64,000 nt of DNA from Polaribacter sp. SA4-10 (GCF_002163835.1 NZ_CP019331.1:2083001-2147000), one strand, 5' to 3'. Counted from the stretch's first letter, positions 16,884-26,664 are shown. Made by a program: numbers and translations. Notes: generated by a model from the letters alone, not told the origin.

Positions 16884-19082
16884 TTAAAACCAAAACCCTA
16901 AATTAAATAACCAATAATTTTGATTATTGTCTGGAGACCAACTATATTTTAATTCTACAGGTCCTAAAAAACCATTAAAACTATACCCAATTGCATATCC
17001 AGATTTTATGTTTTTAAATACATCAATATCTCTAAAAACATTATCATCTAATCTTCCATAATTGGCAATAAAAGTAGTGTAATGATTTCCTGATAAATGA
17101 TACTTTAAATTAAATTCAGATTTAAAAAAAGAGTTGTCAGACAATTCTGCAAAATCATAACCATAAAAAGAAATAAAAGTATTTATGTAGTTTTTATTAT
17201 AACCTCCTAAATAAAAATCAAAAACATCTGAATTAGCATCATTGAATACAAACCCTGCTTCGTTTGTATTTTGAAAAGTTAATTTACCCCAAAATGTTGT
17301 TGCGAACCCTAAGGTTCCTTTTCCTTGTAAAAAAGGTTTAAAATCATTGTTATGATCAGAAGATGCTATATACCATTTTGCATTTAAATCTGCAAAATAT
17401 CCTTTTGTAGGAAAATTTCTATCATCATAAGTATCTAACTTTAAATACCCAAAAGCATTAAAATAATTACTATTATCAAAAATTGTTTCTTCATTATTAG
17501 ATAAAATTGTTTCCGTTGTAGCTTTTACATGTTTATGTTCTAGCCCCAAACCTATGGCAAACTTTCTATCAAAAGTAGTTTGTATAAAAAATTGATTTGT
17601 TATATCTGTGTATTTTAAATTGATATTACTAATATTTGGAAACGAAGAAACTATGGGGTTGAATTTTGAATTTGCTCTAAAATGATTATACCTAGACCTT
17701 AAACCATAACTTATATAAAAACCATTATCTACAAAATAATTTAGATTATATCTTAAATTGTCTCCCAGGATCATATCTAAAGAAAACAAATCATTATTTA
17801 CTAATAAATGCTTTTGACTGTAGTTTGCCAAAACACCAGATTTGTATAATAAATCATAATGAACACCTAAATTTAAATTTGCATTTTCATTAGATTCCTT
17901 TAAAAGAAAACTTAATTTGTAAGAATTATCTTTCTTCTTTATAAAAGAATATTCTATTCTATCATAATTTTTTGTAGCAGATAATAAATAAATCTTTTTT
18001 GTAATTTCTTTACTAGAAAGACTGTCTCCTTCTCTAATTTTTAATTTACCTAAAACAAAAGCCCTCGTATAATTTTTAAATCCCTTAATATCTATTTCAG
18101 AAATAAGGTGTTCTTTATTAATAAATCCTATAAGCGATCTCTTCTTTTTATATTTTTGCTTTAGTGCAATTTCTTTAAAAATAGCACTAAATTTTGCTGC
18201 CTCTTCTATTCCAATTTGTAAAATTTTATTTTTTTTATCAAAGGCTACAACATTATAATCTGTGATGTCTGGATGAATATAAACATCTAACTTTTTTTTC
18301 TCTTTTTTGGTTACATCATACATTTGATAACTAACAATCTGATTCATTATAGAAACAACAGAGTTTAGTTTTTCTTTCTGATACAGTTTTCCTTCTACAT
18401 CTACACCAATTACAATATCAATTCCTTTAGATTTCATAATACTTACAGGAAAATTGTTAGCAATTCCGCCATCTACAAGTAATTTATCATCTAAAATAAC
18501 AGGGTTTAATAGTGTAGGAAAAGAACCGCTTGCTCTTAAAGCTAATGGAAGTGAACCTTTTTCTAGTAAAACAACGCCTCCGTTTTCTACATCTGTTGCA
18601 ATACAGAAAAAGGGAGTTGGTAGTTTACCAAAATCTTCAATTTCTGCTACAGGCTCTAATAATTCTAATAAAAAATTTAATACATTTTGTCCTTTAGAAA
18701 CTGCTCTTGGCAAACCAATAGCGGTATTTTTAACGGGAAGTGAAATTGCTGTGTTTTCACCAAATTCTCTTTCAAAAAAGGTCTCTGAACTTCTTGGTAG
18801 CTTATCTCTTATCATTGATATAAAATCTGTTTCAATAATAATTTTCTCTAACTGATCCCCAGAATAACCCGCAGCATACAAACCCCCAATGATTGCGCCC
18901 ATACTTGTACCACCAATATAATCTAATTGAATACCGGCTTTGTCAATTTCTTTTAAAACACCAACATGAGCAAACCCTTTTGCGCCTCCTCCACTTAAAA
19001 CTAAACCAATTTTTGGTTGTTTTTCTTGAGAAAAAAGAAAAAGTGGTAAAAAAAGTAGTAAAAAAAATATTTTTATTTTCAT
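16884..19082 (-). CDS. Patatin-like phospholipase with POTRA and outer-membrane barrel (PlpD-like)
   Basis: 732 residues. After a signal peptide (1-18) comes a patatin domain (about 24-210): oxyanion loop LSGGGAKGFAHVGVL, nucleophile elbow GGTSMG (Ser near residue 61) and the catalytic Asp in VDGGIANNFP near residue 204. A POTRA-like segment (about 315-390) and a C-terminal 16-strand Omp85-type barrel ending in FNLGFWF follow. This is the architecture of type Vd autotransporters such as PlpD. Its ATG overlaps the uvrC TGA (ATGA), so translation is coupled. The enzyme probably acts on phospholipids at the outer membrane or outside the cell. Confidence 0.88.
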   Translation of the reverse strand: MKIKIFFLLLFLPLFLFSQEKQPKIGLVLSGGGAKGFAHVGVLKEIDKAGIQLDYIGGTSMGAIIGGLYAAGYSGDQLEKIIIETDFISMIRDKLPRSSETFFEREFGENTAISLPVKNTAIGLPRAVSKGQNVLNFLLELLEPVAEIEDFGKLPTPFFCIATDVENGGVVLLEKGSLPLALRASGSFPTLLNPVILDDKLLVDGGIANNFPVSIMKSKGIDIVIGVDVEGKLYQKEKLNSVVSIMNQIVSYQMYDVTKKEKKKLDVYIHPDITDYNVVAFDKKNKILQIGIEEAAKFSAIFKEIALKQKYKKKRSLIGFINKEHLISEIDIKGFKNYTRAFVLGKLKIREGDSLSSKEITKKIYLLSATKNYDRIEYSFIKKKDNSYKLSFLLKESNENANLNLGVHYDLLYKSGVLANYSQKHLLVNNDLFSLDMILGDNLRYNLNYFVDNGFYISYGLRSRYNHFRANSKFNPIVSSFPNISNINLKYTDITNQFFIQTTFDRKFAIGLGLEHKHVKATTETILSNNEETIFDNSNYFNAFGYLKLDTYDDRNFPTKGYFADLNAKWYIASSDHNNDFKPFLQGKGTLGFATTFWGKLTFQNTNEAGFVFNDANSDVFDFYLGGYNKNYINTFISFYGYDFAELSDNSFFKSEFNLKYHLSGNHYTTFIANYGRLDDNVFRDIDVFKNIKSGYAIGYSFNGFLGPVELKYSWSPDNNQNYWLFNLGFWF

Positions 19083-20875
19083 TGTTTTTTTGGGTGATAA
19101 TAGTTGAACACTTTTAAAGCTCTAGCGGTACCAATTTCTGATTTTAAATCTTCAAAAGAGGCTTCTTTTACGCGTTTAGCCGACTTAAATTTACGTAATA
19201 AAGTGGTAATAGTTTGGGTACCTACATCCGTAATTTGTTCTAATTCAGATTGTATTGCACTTTTACTACGTTTATTTCTATGAAAAGTGATTCCAAATCT
19301 GTGCGCTTCATTTCTTAAATATTGCGTAATCTTTAAAGTTTCAGACTTTTTATCTAAATACATTGGTATTGGATCTCCTGGGTAATAAATTTCTTCCAAT
19401 CTTTTTGCTATTCCAATAATTGCAATTTTTCCTCGCAATCCTAGATCATCTAAGGCTTTTAAGCCAGAAGATAACTGTCCTTTTCCACCATCAACAATAA
19501 TTAATTGTGGTAGAGGCTCATCTTCTTCTAACAGTCTTTTATATCTTCTATAAACAACCTCTTCCATAGATGCAAAATCATCTGGCCCTTCAACAGTTTT
19601 AATATTATAGTGTCTGTAGTCTTTTTTACTTGGTTTACCGTCTTTAAAAACAACACAAGCAGCAACAGGGTGTGTTCCTTGAATATTAGAATTATCAAAA
19701 CATTCTATATGTCTTGGTTCTACATGCAAACGCAAATCCTTCTTCATTTGCGCCATAATTCTTTTTACATGCCTGTCTGGATCAACAATTTGTACTTGCT
19801 TAAATTGCTCCATTCTGTAATACTTTGCATTTCTTTCAGAGAGCTCTACAATCCGCTTTTTATCACCCAACTTAGGCACAATAACTTTAACATTCTCTCC
19901 TAAATTCACTTTAAAAGGAACATAAATTTCTGGTGAAATTGAATTAAATCGTTGCCTGATTTCAACAATAAATAATTCTAAAATTTCTTTGTCTGTTTCA
20001 TCCAGTTTTTTCTTGACTTCAGTTGTATGGGATTGAATAATTGAACCATTTGAAATTTTAAGAAAATTTACATAACCGTGCGTTTCATCAGAAATAACAG
20101 AAAATACATCCACATTGTTTATAGATGGGTTTATAATAGTAGATTTTGATTGGTAATTACTTAAAAGCTGTAATTTTTCTTTAATTTTTTGCGCTTCTTC
20201 AAACTCCATATTTGCTGCAAAATCTAGCATCATTTCATTAAACCTCTCTAAACTTTCTTTAAAATTTCCCTTAATAATATTCCTAATTTCTACAATGGCA
20301 TTGTTATAATGACCCTCGGTTTCTAAGGCTTCACAAGCTCCTTTACAGTTTTTTAAATGATATTCTAAACACACTTTATATTTTCCTTCACTAATATTTT
20401 GCGCACTCAAATCATAATTACAAGTTCTTAACGGGTAAACTTCTTTAATTAAATCTAACAGAACTCTTACTGTTTTTATACTTGTATAAGGCCCAAAATA
20501 CTCTGAGCCATCTTTTATAACCCTACGTGTCATAAAAATTCTAGGAAAACGTTCTTTTTTTATACAAATCCAAGGATACGTTTTATCATCTTTTAATAAA
20601 ATATTATACCGAGGCCTGTGTTTTTTTATAAGGTTGTTTTCTAATAATAAAGCATCTGTTTCTGTTTCTACAACAATGTGTTTTATACTTACAATTTTTG
20701 TTACTAAAACTTTGGTTTTGCCATTGTCATGTGTTTTTGAGAAATAAGAGGAAACCCTTTTCTTTAAGTTTTTTGCTTTACCTATATAAATAATTACCTC
20801 ATTTTTATCAAAATACTGGTAAACACCAGGTTCATTTGGTAACGTTTTTACTTGAAGTTCTAAGGGTGTGGACAT
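19079..20875 (-). CDS. uvrC: Excinuclease ABC subunit C
   Basis: About 598 residues of nucleotide-excision repair nuclease. The GIY-YIG domain is at the N-terminus (GVYQYFDKNEVIIYIGKAK), a UVR motif lies near residue 205 (ANMEFEEAQKIKEKL), the RNase H-like half contains IECFDNSNIQGTHPVAACVV and IIVDGGKGQLS, and a helix-hairpin-helix tail follows (LLRKFKSAKRVKEASFEDL). The frame is open to a GTG at 20890, but the ATG at 20875 (MSTPLELQ) gives the normal N-terminus. The stop overlaps the start of the patatin gene. Confidence 0.95.
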   Translation of the reverse strand: MSTPLELQVKTLPNEPGVYQYFDKNEVIIYIGKAKNLKKRVSSYFSKTHDNGKTKVLVTKIVSIKHIVVETETDALLLENNLIKKHRPRYNILLKDDKTYPWICIKKERFPRIFMTRRVIKDGSEYFGPYTSIKTVRVLLDLIKEVYPLRTCNYDLSAQNISEGKYKVCLEYHLKNCKGACEALETEGHYNNAIVEIRNIIKGNFKESLERFNEMMLDFAANMEFEEAQKIKEKLQLLSNYQSKSTIINPSINNVDVFSVISDETHGYVNFLKISNGSIIQSHTTEVKKKLDETDKEILELFIVEIRQRFNSISPEIYVPFKVNLGENVKVIVPKLGDKKRIVELSERNAKYYRMEQFKQVQIVDPDRHVKRIMAQMKKDLRLHVEPRHIECFDNSNIQGTHPVAACVVFKDGKPSKKDYRHYNIKTVEGPDDFASMEEVVYRRYKRLLEEDEPLPQLIIVDGGKGQLSSGLKALDDLGLRGKIAIIGIAKRLEEIYYPGDPIPMYLDKKSETLKITQYLRNEAHRFGITFHRNKRSKSAIQSELEQITDVGTQTITTLLRKFKSAKRVKEASFEDLKSEIGTARALKVFNYYHPKKQ

Positions 20876-20902
20876 ACAACGAAAATACACTTTTTTTTAA
20901 AC

Positions 20903-21095
20903 ACTCAATAAAGCAAAACAGCTAAAAATTGGGCTAAAGAACGGAGAGAAACTGAATCTACTTAAAACAAATATAAATGACTATAGCGCATTTAATATTC
21001 CTAAATCTATTTTAGTACATGTTTTAAAAGAAGACATACCAAGTGTTAGAGCGTATATTGGTATAGCAATATTTATATGCCCTGTTACTGGCTAA
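20903..21095 (+). pseudogene. Gene fragment of unknown origin, no start codon
   Basis: An open frame of about 63 codons with no start, reading ...LKNGEKLNLLKTNIN, then DYSAFNIPKSILVHVLKEDI and ending YIGIAIFICPVTG before TAA. Composition is protein-like, but no family was recognised. It abuts the decayed lspA copy, so it is probably a remnant of a gene cut by the rearrangement. Confidence 0.35.
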
Positions 21096-21174
21096 AAATC
21101 CAACTAAGAAAACAACAATATATTTTAGAAAACGCAGAACACTCTTTTAAATGTTCTCTAAAGATAATAAAAAA

Positions 21175-21594
21175 TTATTTTTCTTCTTTAGGAAAAGCTT
21201 GTTTGCTAAAAATAAAAAGCAACGCAACAACAACACTAATAAAAGCATCTGCAGGGTTAAAAATATATTGAAAAAAAGTAAAAGGTTATCCACCTACAAA
21301 AGGAAATCAATCTGGTAAATTTCCATGCCAAAAAGGAAAATAAAACATAGCAACTACTTTTCTGTGTAATAATTCTCCGTAAGGTTTTTCTGCAAAAAGC
21401 GTTGCTACTTTGTGATCTGAATAATCAAAAATAACACCATAAAAAATAGCATCTATAATAGTACCAACTGCGCCAGAAAAAATAAGAGAAATTGCAATAA
21501 TTACAGCATTGTGTACTATTCTTTTTATATGCTGAGCTAGCCAATAAATAATACCAGAAACAGTAACCAATCTAAAGAAGATAAACAAATTTAG
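21175..21594 (-). pseudogene. Decayed second copy of lspA (3' two-thirds)
   Basis: The 93-codon open stretch 21588-21307 matches residues about 79-168 of the intact LspA at 25323-25940, with similarity continuing in the DNA to about 21092. Damage is clear: the N-terminus with the first helices is missing; GNIID has become GTIID, VVDMFYF has become VVAMFYF, and a Trp codon has become TGA just before the segment that would encode the second catalytic motif (NPADAFI). The DNA for NPADAFI is still present downstream of the stop. It is in the same orientation as the intact gene, so the two copies form a direct repeat around 21.6-25.25 kb. Confidence 0.9.
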
Positions 21595-21685
21595 GGGTGG
21601 TAGAGTGCATATTTATGACACTAAATATCTAAAAAAGCATTAATTAAAAACAGGTATTTATACGTATAACAACAAGTATTTATAC

Positions 21686-21718
21686 TTGATTTTAAAATAT
21701 TTATTAGCGTTAGATTTG
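21686..21718 (+). promoter_or_regulatory. Promoter of the Collar-domain gene
   Basis: TTG at 21686-21688, a 22-bp spacer and TAGATTTG at 21711-21718 fit TTG-N17-23-TAnnTTTG. The start codon is about 45 bp downstream. Confidence 0.6.
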
Positions 21719-21763
21719 AATTCTAACATTAGTAGTTATGAAAAATAAACAAAAAAAAATATT

Positions 21764-22399
21764 ATGATGAAACAAAAAATGAAAATTTTAATGCTCTTTG
21801 TTATTTGTGCGATGTCAAATTTTGATGGACAAGCACAGGAGGGGTTTTTGGGTGAAGTTAGATTATTTGCAGGAAATTTTACTCCAAGAGGATGGGCTAT
21901 TTGTAATGGTCAGATAATAGCGATTAGTAACAACCAGGCGCTGTACTCTATCCTAGGAACCACATATGGTGGAGATGGTAGAACTACTTTTGCATTGCCA
22001 GATCTGCAAGGTAGAGTTGCTGTAGGCCAAGGAACCGGGCCAGGGTTATCTCAATATAGAGAAGGACAACAAGGAGGGACGGAAACAAACAGATTAAGCA
22101 CTGCTCAGTTACCAGCTCATAGCCATGACGCAGCTGGTGTAATTAAGGCATCTAATTCTAATGCTACTACAAAGGAACCAGCTGGAAATTATTTTGCTTC
22201 TAGTATATACACTATCAATAGAGGAAACCTTGAAGATGTACTTTCTTATGGTGCTACTTCAGATGTAGAGATGAATGCCAACGCAATTGATGTTACAGTA
22301 GGCAATACTGGTGGTAGTCAATCAGTTGAAAATCGTCAACCTTATTTAGCAATGAATTATATTATTTGTCTTAGTGGAACTTACCCTGCAAGAAACTAA
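21764..22399 (+). CDS. Secreted phage tail collar-domain (MdpB-like) protein
   Basis: 211 residues with a signal peptide (about 1-24, ending GQA-QEG) and a Collar domain. The tell-tale block is FLGEVRLFAGNFTPRGWAIC, then NGQIIAISNNQALYSILGTT, GGDGRTTFALPDLQGRV and, near the end, NRQPYLAMNYIICL. This family covers phage short-tail-fibre tips and bacterial microcystin-dependent-protein homologues. There are no other phage genes nearby. Having a signal peptide and lying next to a T9SS cargo gene, it is probably a secreted surface protein, not a phage part. Two alternative ATGs follow at codons 2 and 6. Confidence 0.8.
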   Translation: MMKQKMKILMLFVICAMSNFDGQAQEGFLGEVRLFAGNFTPRGWAICNGQIIAISNNQALYSILGTTYGGDGRTTFALPDLQGRVAVGQGTGPGLSQYREGQQGGTETNRLSTAQLPAHSHDAAGVIKASNSNATTKEPAGNYFASSIYTINRGNLEDVLSYGATSDVEMNANAIDVTVGNTGGSQSVENRQPYLAMNYIICLSGTYPARN

Positions 22400-22569
22400 T
22401 TTCGCTTGTAAAAAACATTTTTTTTAATGCTCTAAGCATTAAAAAATTTATGATTTCCATCAGTAAAATCTGACCATAAAACATTGTTTTTTTCTTTTCA
22501 AAAAAACAGAATTTAGGTTAACAATTGCCTACATTTACAACCGAATTAACCCAAAATCTGCCAATAATT

Positions 22570-24552
22570 ATGAAACAAAATTCCTTTTTTAAAAAAATAA
22601 TATTTATAACACTTTTTTCCCCTTTATTAACACATTCACAAGTAAGTATTGATTTTAATGATCTACCTTATTTCGACAATCAAACAATTGGAAAAACGGT
22701 TGACATTGCAGGATTTAGATTTACAATAAATAGTCCTAATAATGATTAAATTCAGTATGATACCAATCAGAATCCAGGTGGTTCTCCTGCTTTATATGAT
22801 AATAATGCGGATGTCGGGGATATTACAGAATATAAGATTGAAAAAATAGACAATTCTAAATTTCAACTAAGAAGCATTTATTTACAAGATGCTGGATTTG
22901 GTAGTGAAGATGGCACTATTACAGCTTATAAAGATGGTGCTGCAGTAGGCGGTGCAGCACTTATAACTTTTAATGGTACAATAACACTATCTAGCAATCC
23001 TAATTTTAATAACATAGATGAAATTAGAATAAATGCTGTTGATATCAATTTTTTTCTAGACGATCTAATATATGTTATTAACAATACATGGCATGGATCT
23101 ACAGATAATAATTGGGATACTTCATCAAACTGGTCTGCAAATTCAGTTCCCGTAAGTTCCACTATAATTACAATACCAAGTGGGTTAACAAACTACCCTA
23201 CAGCTGGCTCTGCTTTAACATTTAATAGTTTAACAATTAATTCTGGAGCTTCAATGATTGCTCAATCTACAGTGATTGGTGATGTTACCTATAATTTAGC
23301 AATACCTGATACCAACTGGCATTTAGTAGCTTCGCCAGTTGTTGGAGAAACTTATGATGATGCTTGGATTACTGCCAACGCTATTGCTTCAGGTTCAGTA
23401 ACAGGAACAAATAGAGGTATTTCTACTTATGATAATGGAACACCAGATGCAACAACGCAACATTGGAGATATTTCCAAGCTAGTGCTGCCGCTGCTAACT
23501 TTAATGCTGGTATTGGATATTCTAATAAAAGAACAAGTACTGGTAACTATAGTTTTACAGGAACCTTCCCAACGACGGCTGTTTCTCCTGCTATTTCTCA
23601 AAATGATAAAAATGATAACCTTTTAGGAAACCCTTATCCATCTTATTTAGATATTGCTGCTTTTATTACTGCTAATACTGCCAATATGACTCCAACTCAT
23701 CAAGCAGTCTATGTTTGGAATGGTGCTACATACACCAACTTAACAACAGGGTATATTCATCCAGGGCAAGCATTTTTCATTAATTCTAATGTAGCTTCTG
23801 GCACTGCTTCTATTACAGAAGCTATGCAGAGTCATAATACAGGTTCTTTCTATAGAACTAATAACCCAACAATTAATTTGACACTTTCTAATGGAGCTTC
23901 TTCTAAAGAAGCTACAATTAATTATTTAGATGGAAAAACTATTGGATTAGATCCAAGATTTGATATAGGAGTGTTTAAAGGTGTTGCTTCTGACTTAAGT
24001 GTCTTTACACAATTAATTGAAGGACATCAAGAAGTTGCTTTTGAAACACAAGCATTACCAAATACAGATTTAGAAATAATGATTGTTCCTGTGGGAGTGA
24101 ACGCAAATGCTAATGAAGAACTTACATTCTCTTTAAATGCTTTAAACTTTACTTCTGATCTAAAAATATTTTTAGAAGATAGCGTAACAAATACCTTTAT
24201 ACGTTTAGATGAAGCAAATAGTACTTATAAAATTACTACAACTGAAGCTTTAAACGGAATTGGAAGATTTTATATACATACCTCTAAAAGTTCTTTAGAT
24301 GTAAAAGATATTTCTTTAGAAAATGTTAGTGTCTTTAAAACCGATGCGAGTACTTTAAGAATTGCCGGCTTGCAAAATAATACTAAAACCAATGTTACTT
24401 TATTTAACCTTTTAGGAAAACAGGTATTAAACACCTCTTTTCAATCTAATGGAGTAAAAGATATTTCTTTACCAAAATTAGCCACAGGTGTTTATGTTGT
24501 CAAAATTAAGACTGGTAAAGGGAAATTAAGTAAGAAAATAGTATTAGAATAA
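22570..24552 (+). pseudogene. T9SS-sorted secreted protein interrupted by an in-frame stop
   Basis: The ATG at 22570 starts a signal peptide (MKQNSFFKKIIFITLFSPLL) followed by a beta-sandwich-like domain. Codon 60 is TAA (22747-22749), after which the same frame runs open to 24552 with no other stop. The downstream part carries the module shared with the proteins at 26665, 31603 and 44891 (WHGSTDNNWDTSSNWS, then TNWHLVASPVVGE, HPGQAFFINS, LNGIGRFYIHTS) and a type A T9SS tail (LPKLATGVYVVKIKTGKGKL). One base change would restore about 660 residues. It is either a recent pseudogene or a readthrough case. A GTGF-tail small gene follows 26 bp later. Confidence 0.85.
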
Positions 24553-24760
24553 TAACGATAATTTTAAGACAAAATAGTATGAAAAACACAAAAAATACTC
24601 AAGATATTCCTCAAGAAATTACGCGTAAACAAGCAATTAAAAAGATAGGAAACTATGGTAAATATGCAGCTTTAACTGCATTAGGAACCTATCTAATACT
24701 GAGTCCACAAAAAGCACAAGCGGCTTCTCCAGAGGCACCAGGAACTGGGTTTTAAGAAAC
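24110..24760 (+). repeat. Left arm of a roughly 650-bp imperfect inverted repeat
   Basis: The DNA covering the last ~145 codons of the T9SS gene, the spacer and the GTGF-tail gene is closely similar, by eye largely identical, to the reverse complement of about 31400-32050. Even the intergenic ATTTTAAGACAAAATAGT before the small gene is shared. The arms lie about 6.6 kb apart and face each other across lspA, the DUF4097-like gene, the BNR protein and the IS3 remnant. Confidence 0.8.
24579..24755 (+). CDS. GTGF-tail small protein, copy 1
   Basis: 58 codons, below the usual ORF length cut-off. It has a short polar N-terminus, then TRKQAIKKIGNYGKYAALTA, a hydrophobic segment LGTYLILSP, QKAQA and a C-terminal ASPEAPGTGF. 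Two paralogues exist in the window (31400-31576 and 44695-44877), each just 3' of a T9SS protein. The layout (basic segment with an RK pair, hydrophobic core, AxA) looks like a secretion signal. If cut after AQA it would release a peptide of only ten residues. No family was recognised and no modification enzyme is nearby. Here its T9SS partner is broken by a stop. Confidence 0.75.
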   Translation: MKNTKNTQDIPQEITRKQAIKKIGNYGKYAALTALGTYLILSPQKAQAASPEAPGTGF

Positions 24761-24780
24761 GAGAATTAGGAATACTTATT

Positions 24781-24818
24781 AAAAGACTGTCAAATTAATT
24801 TTTGATAGTCTTTTTTTA
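24781..24818 (+). terminator. Terminator after GTGF-tail copy 1
   Basis: AAAGACTGTCAAA and TTTTTGATAGTCTTT pair (one mismatch) with a T run at the end, 26 bp past the small gene. Confidence 0.8.
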
Positions 24819-25225
24819 TTAACAAAAACACTTCTTTAAATTAGTAAGAAAATTAGAATTCCTAGTATTTAAAACTTGCCAATTGTAAACTGCAGATAAT
24901 TGATATATTTTAGATAATTCTTCTTTAGAAAAACATTAAACAGACTTTGTTGTAAATCGAAATATTTTATATCATCATAAGAAAAAGCACCTTCTTGAGT
25001 AGGCATTTTATTGGTAATGATTTTCTTGCCAACAGAATCTATTTAAATTTCTAGTTCAGACAAATTATAACCAACCTCAACCTTTGCATATACTGTAACT
25101 ATGGCTTTTTTATCAAAAGAAAGATAATTGTAAAAATCTTTTTTAGAATCTGTATAATTATAACCTTAAGAAAAAATGCCTTCTAAAACAAACTACTTGT
25201 ATTTCTTCTTGTAAATTCTTTTCAT
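24819..25225 (-). pseudogene. Decayed DUF4230-like gene
   Basis: Read on the minus strand from the ATG at 25225 the frame yields MKRIYKKKYK, stop, FVLEGIFS, stop, GYNYTDSKKDFYNYLSFDKK, AIVTVYAKVEVGYNLSELEI, stop, IDSVGKKIITNKMPTQ, then DDIKYFDLQQS and a frameshift into SKEELSKIYQL. The block VYAKVEVGYNLSEL followed by the IDSVGKKI strand is typical of DUF4230 proteins. At least three stops and one frameshift show it is dead. It follows lspA on the same strand and fills an otherwise gene-free stretch of 560 bp. Confidence 0.6.
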
Positions 25226-25322
25226 ATCAAAAATTGGTAATAAAACCGGACTAAGAAAACAATAAATATATTTTAGAAAACGCATAACTACCTTTTAAAG
25301 GTTCTCTAAAGATAGTAAAAGA

Positions 25323-25940
25323 TTATTTTTCGGTTGGTTTTTCTTCTTTAGGAAAAGCTTGTTTGCTAAAAATAAAAAGCAACGCAACACCAACACTAAT
25401 AAAAGCATCTGCAGGATTAAAAATATATTGAAAAAAAGTAAAAGGTTCTCCACCTACAAAAGGAAACCAATCTGGTAAATTTCCATTCCAAAAAGGAAAA
25501 TAAAACATATCAACTACTTTTCCGTGTAATAATTCTCCGTAAGGTTTTTCTGCAAAAAGCTTTGCTACTTTGTGATCTGAAGAATCAAAAATAACACCAT
25601 AAAAAACAGAATCTATAATATTACCAACTGCGCCAGAAAAAATAAGAGAAATTGCAATAATTACAGCATTGTGTACTTTTCTTTTTATATTCTGAGCTAG
25701 CCAATAAATAATACCAGAAACAGCAACTAATCTAAAGACAGTTAAAAAAAGTTTTCCTCCTTTACCGCCAAACTCAAAGCCCATTGCCATTCCGTTGTTT
25801 TCTGTAAAATGGATAATAAACCAGTCAAAAACTTTTACTTCTTCTCCTAGAACAAAATGTGTTTTTACATAGATTTTTATTACCTGATCTAAAATAATTG
25901 CTACTAATATGGTAAGAATTGCAAGATTCTTTTTTGACAT
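25323..25940 (-). CDS. lspA: Lipoprotein signal peptidase (signal peptidase II)
   Basis: About 205 residues with four membrane segments. The aspartyl-protease signature boxes are visible: GAVGNIIDSVFYG (first catalytic Asp), VVDMFYFPFWNG and FNPADAFISVGVAL (second catalytic Asp). The protein is longer than the usual 160-170 residues because of inserts between boxes, as is common in Flavobacteriia. The frame is open to 25961, but the ATG at 25940 (MSKKNLAILT) places the first helix properly. A truncated, mutated copy lies at 21175-21594. In related genomes lspA often follows ileS and a dksA-like gene; here about 10 kb of accessory DNA separates them. Confidence 0.93.
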   Translation of the reverse strand: MSKKNLAILTILVAIILDQVIKIYVKTHFVLGEEVKVFDWFIIHFTENNGMAMGFEFGGKGGKLFLTVFRLVAVSGIIYWLAQNIKRKVHNAVIIAISLIFSGAVGNIIDSVFYGVIFDSSDHKVAKLFAEKPYGELLHGKVVDMFYFPFWNGNLPDWFPFVGGEPFTFFQYIFNPADAFISVGVALLFIFSKQAFPKEEKPTEK

Positions 25941-25974
25941 TTTTTTAAAATTTGTGTTCACAAAAATAACACTA

Positions 25975-26628
25975 TTATTGTGTTTTTTGGGTTGTTAAGA
26001 AAATATTAGCTTTTATTGTATTTATAGTAAGTTTTTTAGTGGCTTTCTCTTCGTTTTTTTGATATGATTTTGCTACTAAAGCACCATTAACATGAATACT
26101 ACCAATAGTAGAAATTACATCTATAGCTGTATTATTTGAGGTAGCAAAAACATTACCACTATATAATTTTACATCAGTATTTTCTTTTACTGTATTTAAT
26201 TTCACATTTCCCTTTTCAATAAAAACGCTAAGATTATTTTGACAGCTTTTAGACGCTATATTTATATCATCTCCAAAAATAGTTACAATTATATGCTTAG
26301 GTATTTTTACAACAGCACTTGCTCTATTTAATCTTTTGGTTATAAATTTTCTAAAAACTTTTTCATCAGTTTTAAATTCTGGGATATTAAATTTAATAGT
26401 GGCAATATTGTTTTCTTCATCAAAAACAATATGTTGCTTATTAGGGTTTTCTGCGTACAAAAAAATCTCTAAAAATTCAGATTCAGAATTTTCTAAAACA
26501 AAATCATCTAAACCTTCTGTAGAAATTTCTATTTCGCTAACAGTCGTTTCAAACTTTTTTGAGGCTTTCTTTTGCGAAAAAACGAGTATTGAAGTAAGCA
26601 AGAAAATTAATAAAAAACCCCTTTTCAT
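25975..26628 (-). CDS. Secreted DUF4097-like beta-repeat protein
   Basis: 217 residues with a signal peptide (LLIFLLTSILVFSQ). The rest is a ladder of short beta-strands (AVVKIPKHIIVTIFGDDINI, then LSVFIEKGNVKLNTVKENTD, VKLYSGNVFATS, IDVISTIGSIHVNGAL) typical of DUF4097/putative adhesin beta-helices in Bacteroidetes. It sits 34 bp upstream of lspA in the same direction. The 5' end of this gene has been copied twice more as fragments at 31174-31325 and 35408-35510. Function unknown. Confidence 0.7.
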   Translation of the reverse strand: MKRGFLLIFLLTSILVFSQKKASKKFETTVSEIEISTEGLDDFVLENSESEFLEIFLYAENPNKQHIVFDEENNIATIKFNIPEFKTDEKVFRKFITKRLNRASAVVKIPKHIIVTIFGDDINIASKSCQNNLSVFIEKGNVKLNTVKENTDVKLYSGNVFATSNNTAIDVISTIGSIHVNGALVAKSYQKNEEKATKKLTINTIKANIFLTTQKTQ

Positions 26629-26664
26629 AAAATTAAAACATTTAATTGTTATTTATCAATGCTA

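Noticed and set aside
21077..21271. A 64-codon plus-strand frame (MPCYWLKIQLRKQQ start)
   Set aside because: It is antisense to the decayed lspA copy and reads the complement of its 3' end; no independent coding signal.
21764..22399. Prophage signal from the Collar-domain protein
   Set aside because: The protein has a signal peptide and no other phage structural, lysis or integrase genes occur nearby.
24579..24755. RiPP precursor interpretation for the GTGF-tail genes
   Set aside because: No radical SAM, YcaO, LanB-type or peptidase-transporter genes are nearby, so modification is not supported; kept as an unassigned small protein.
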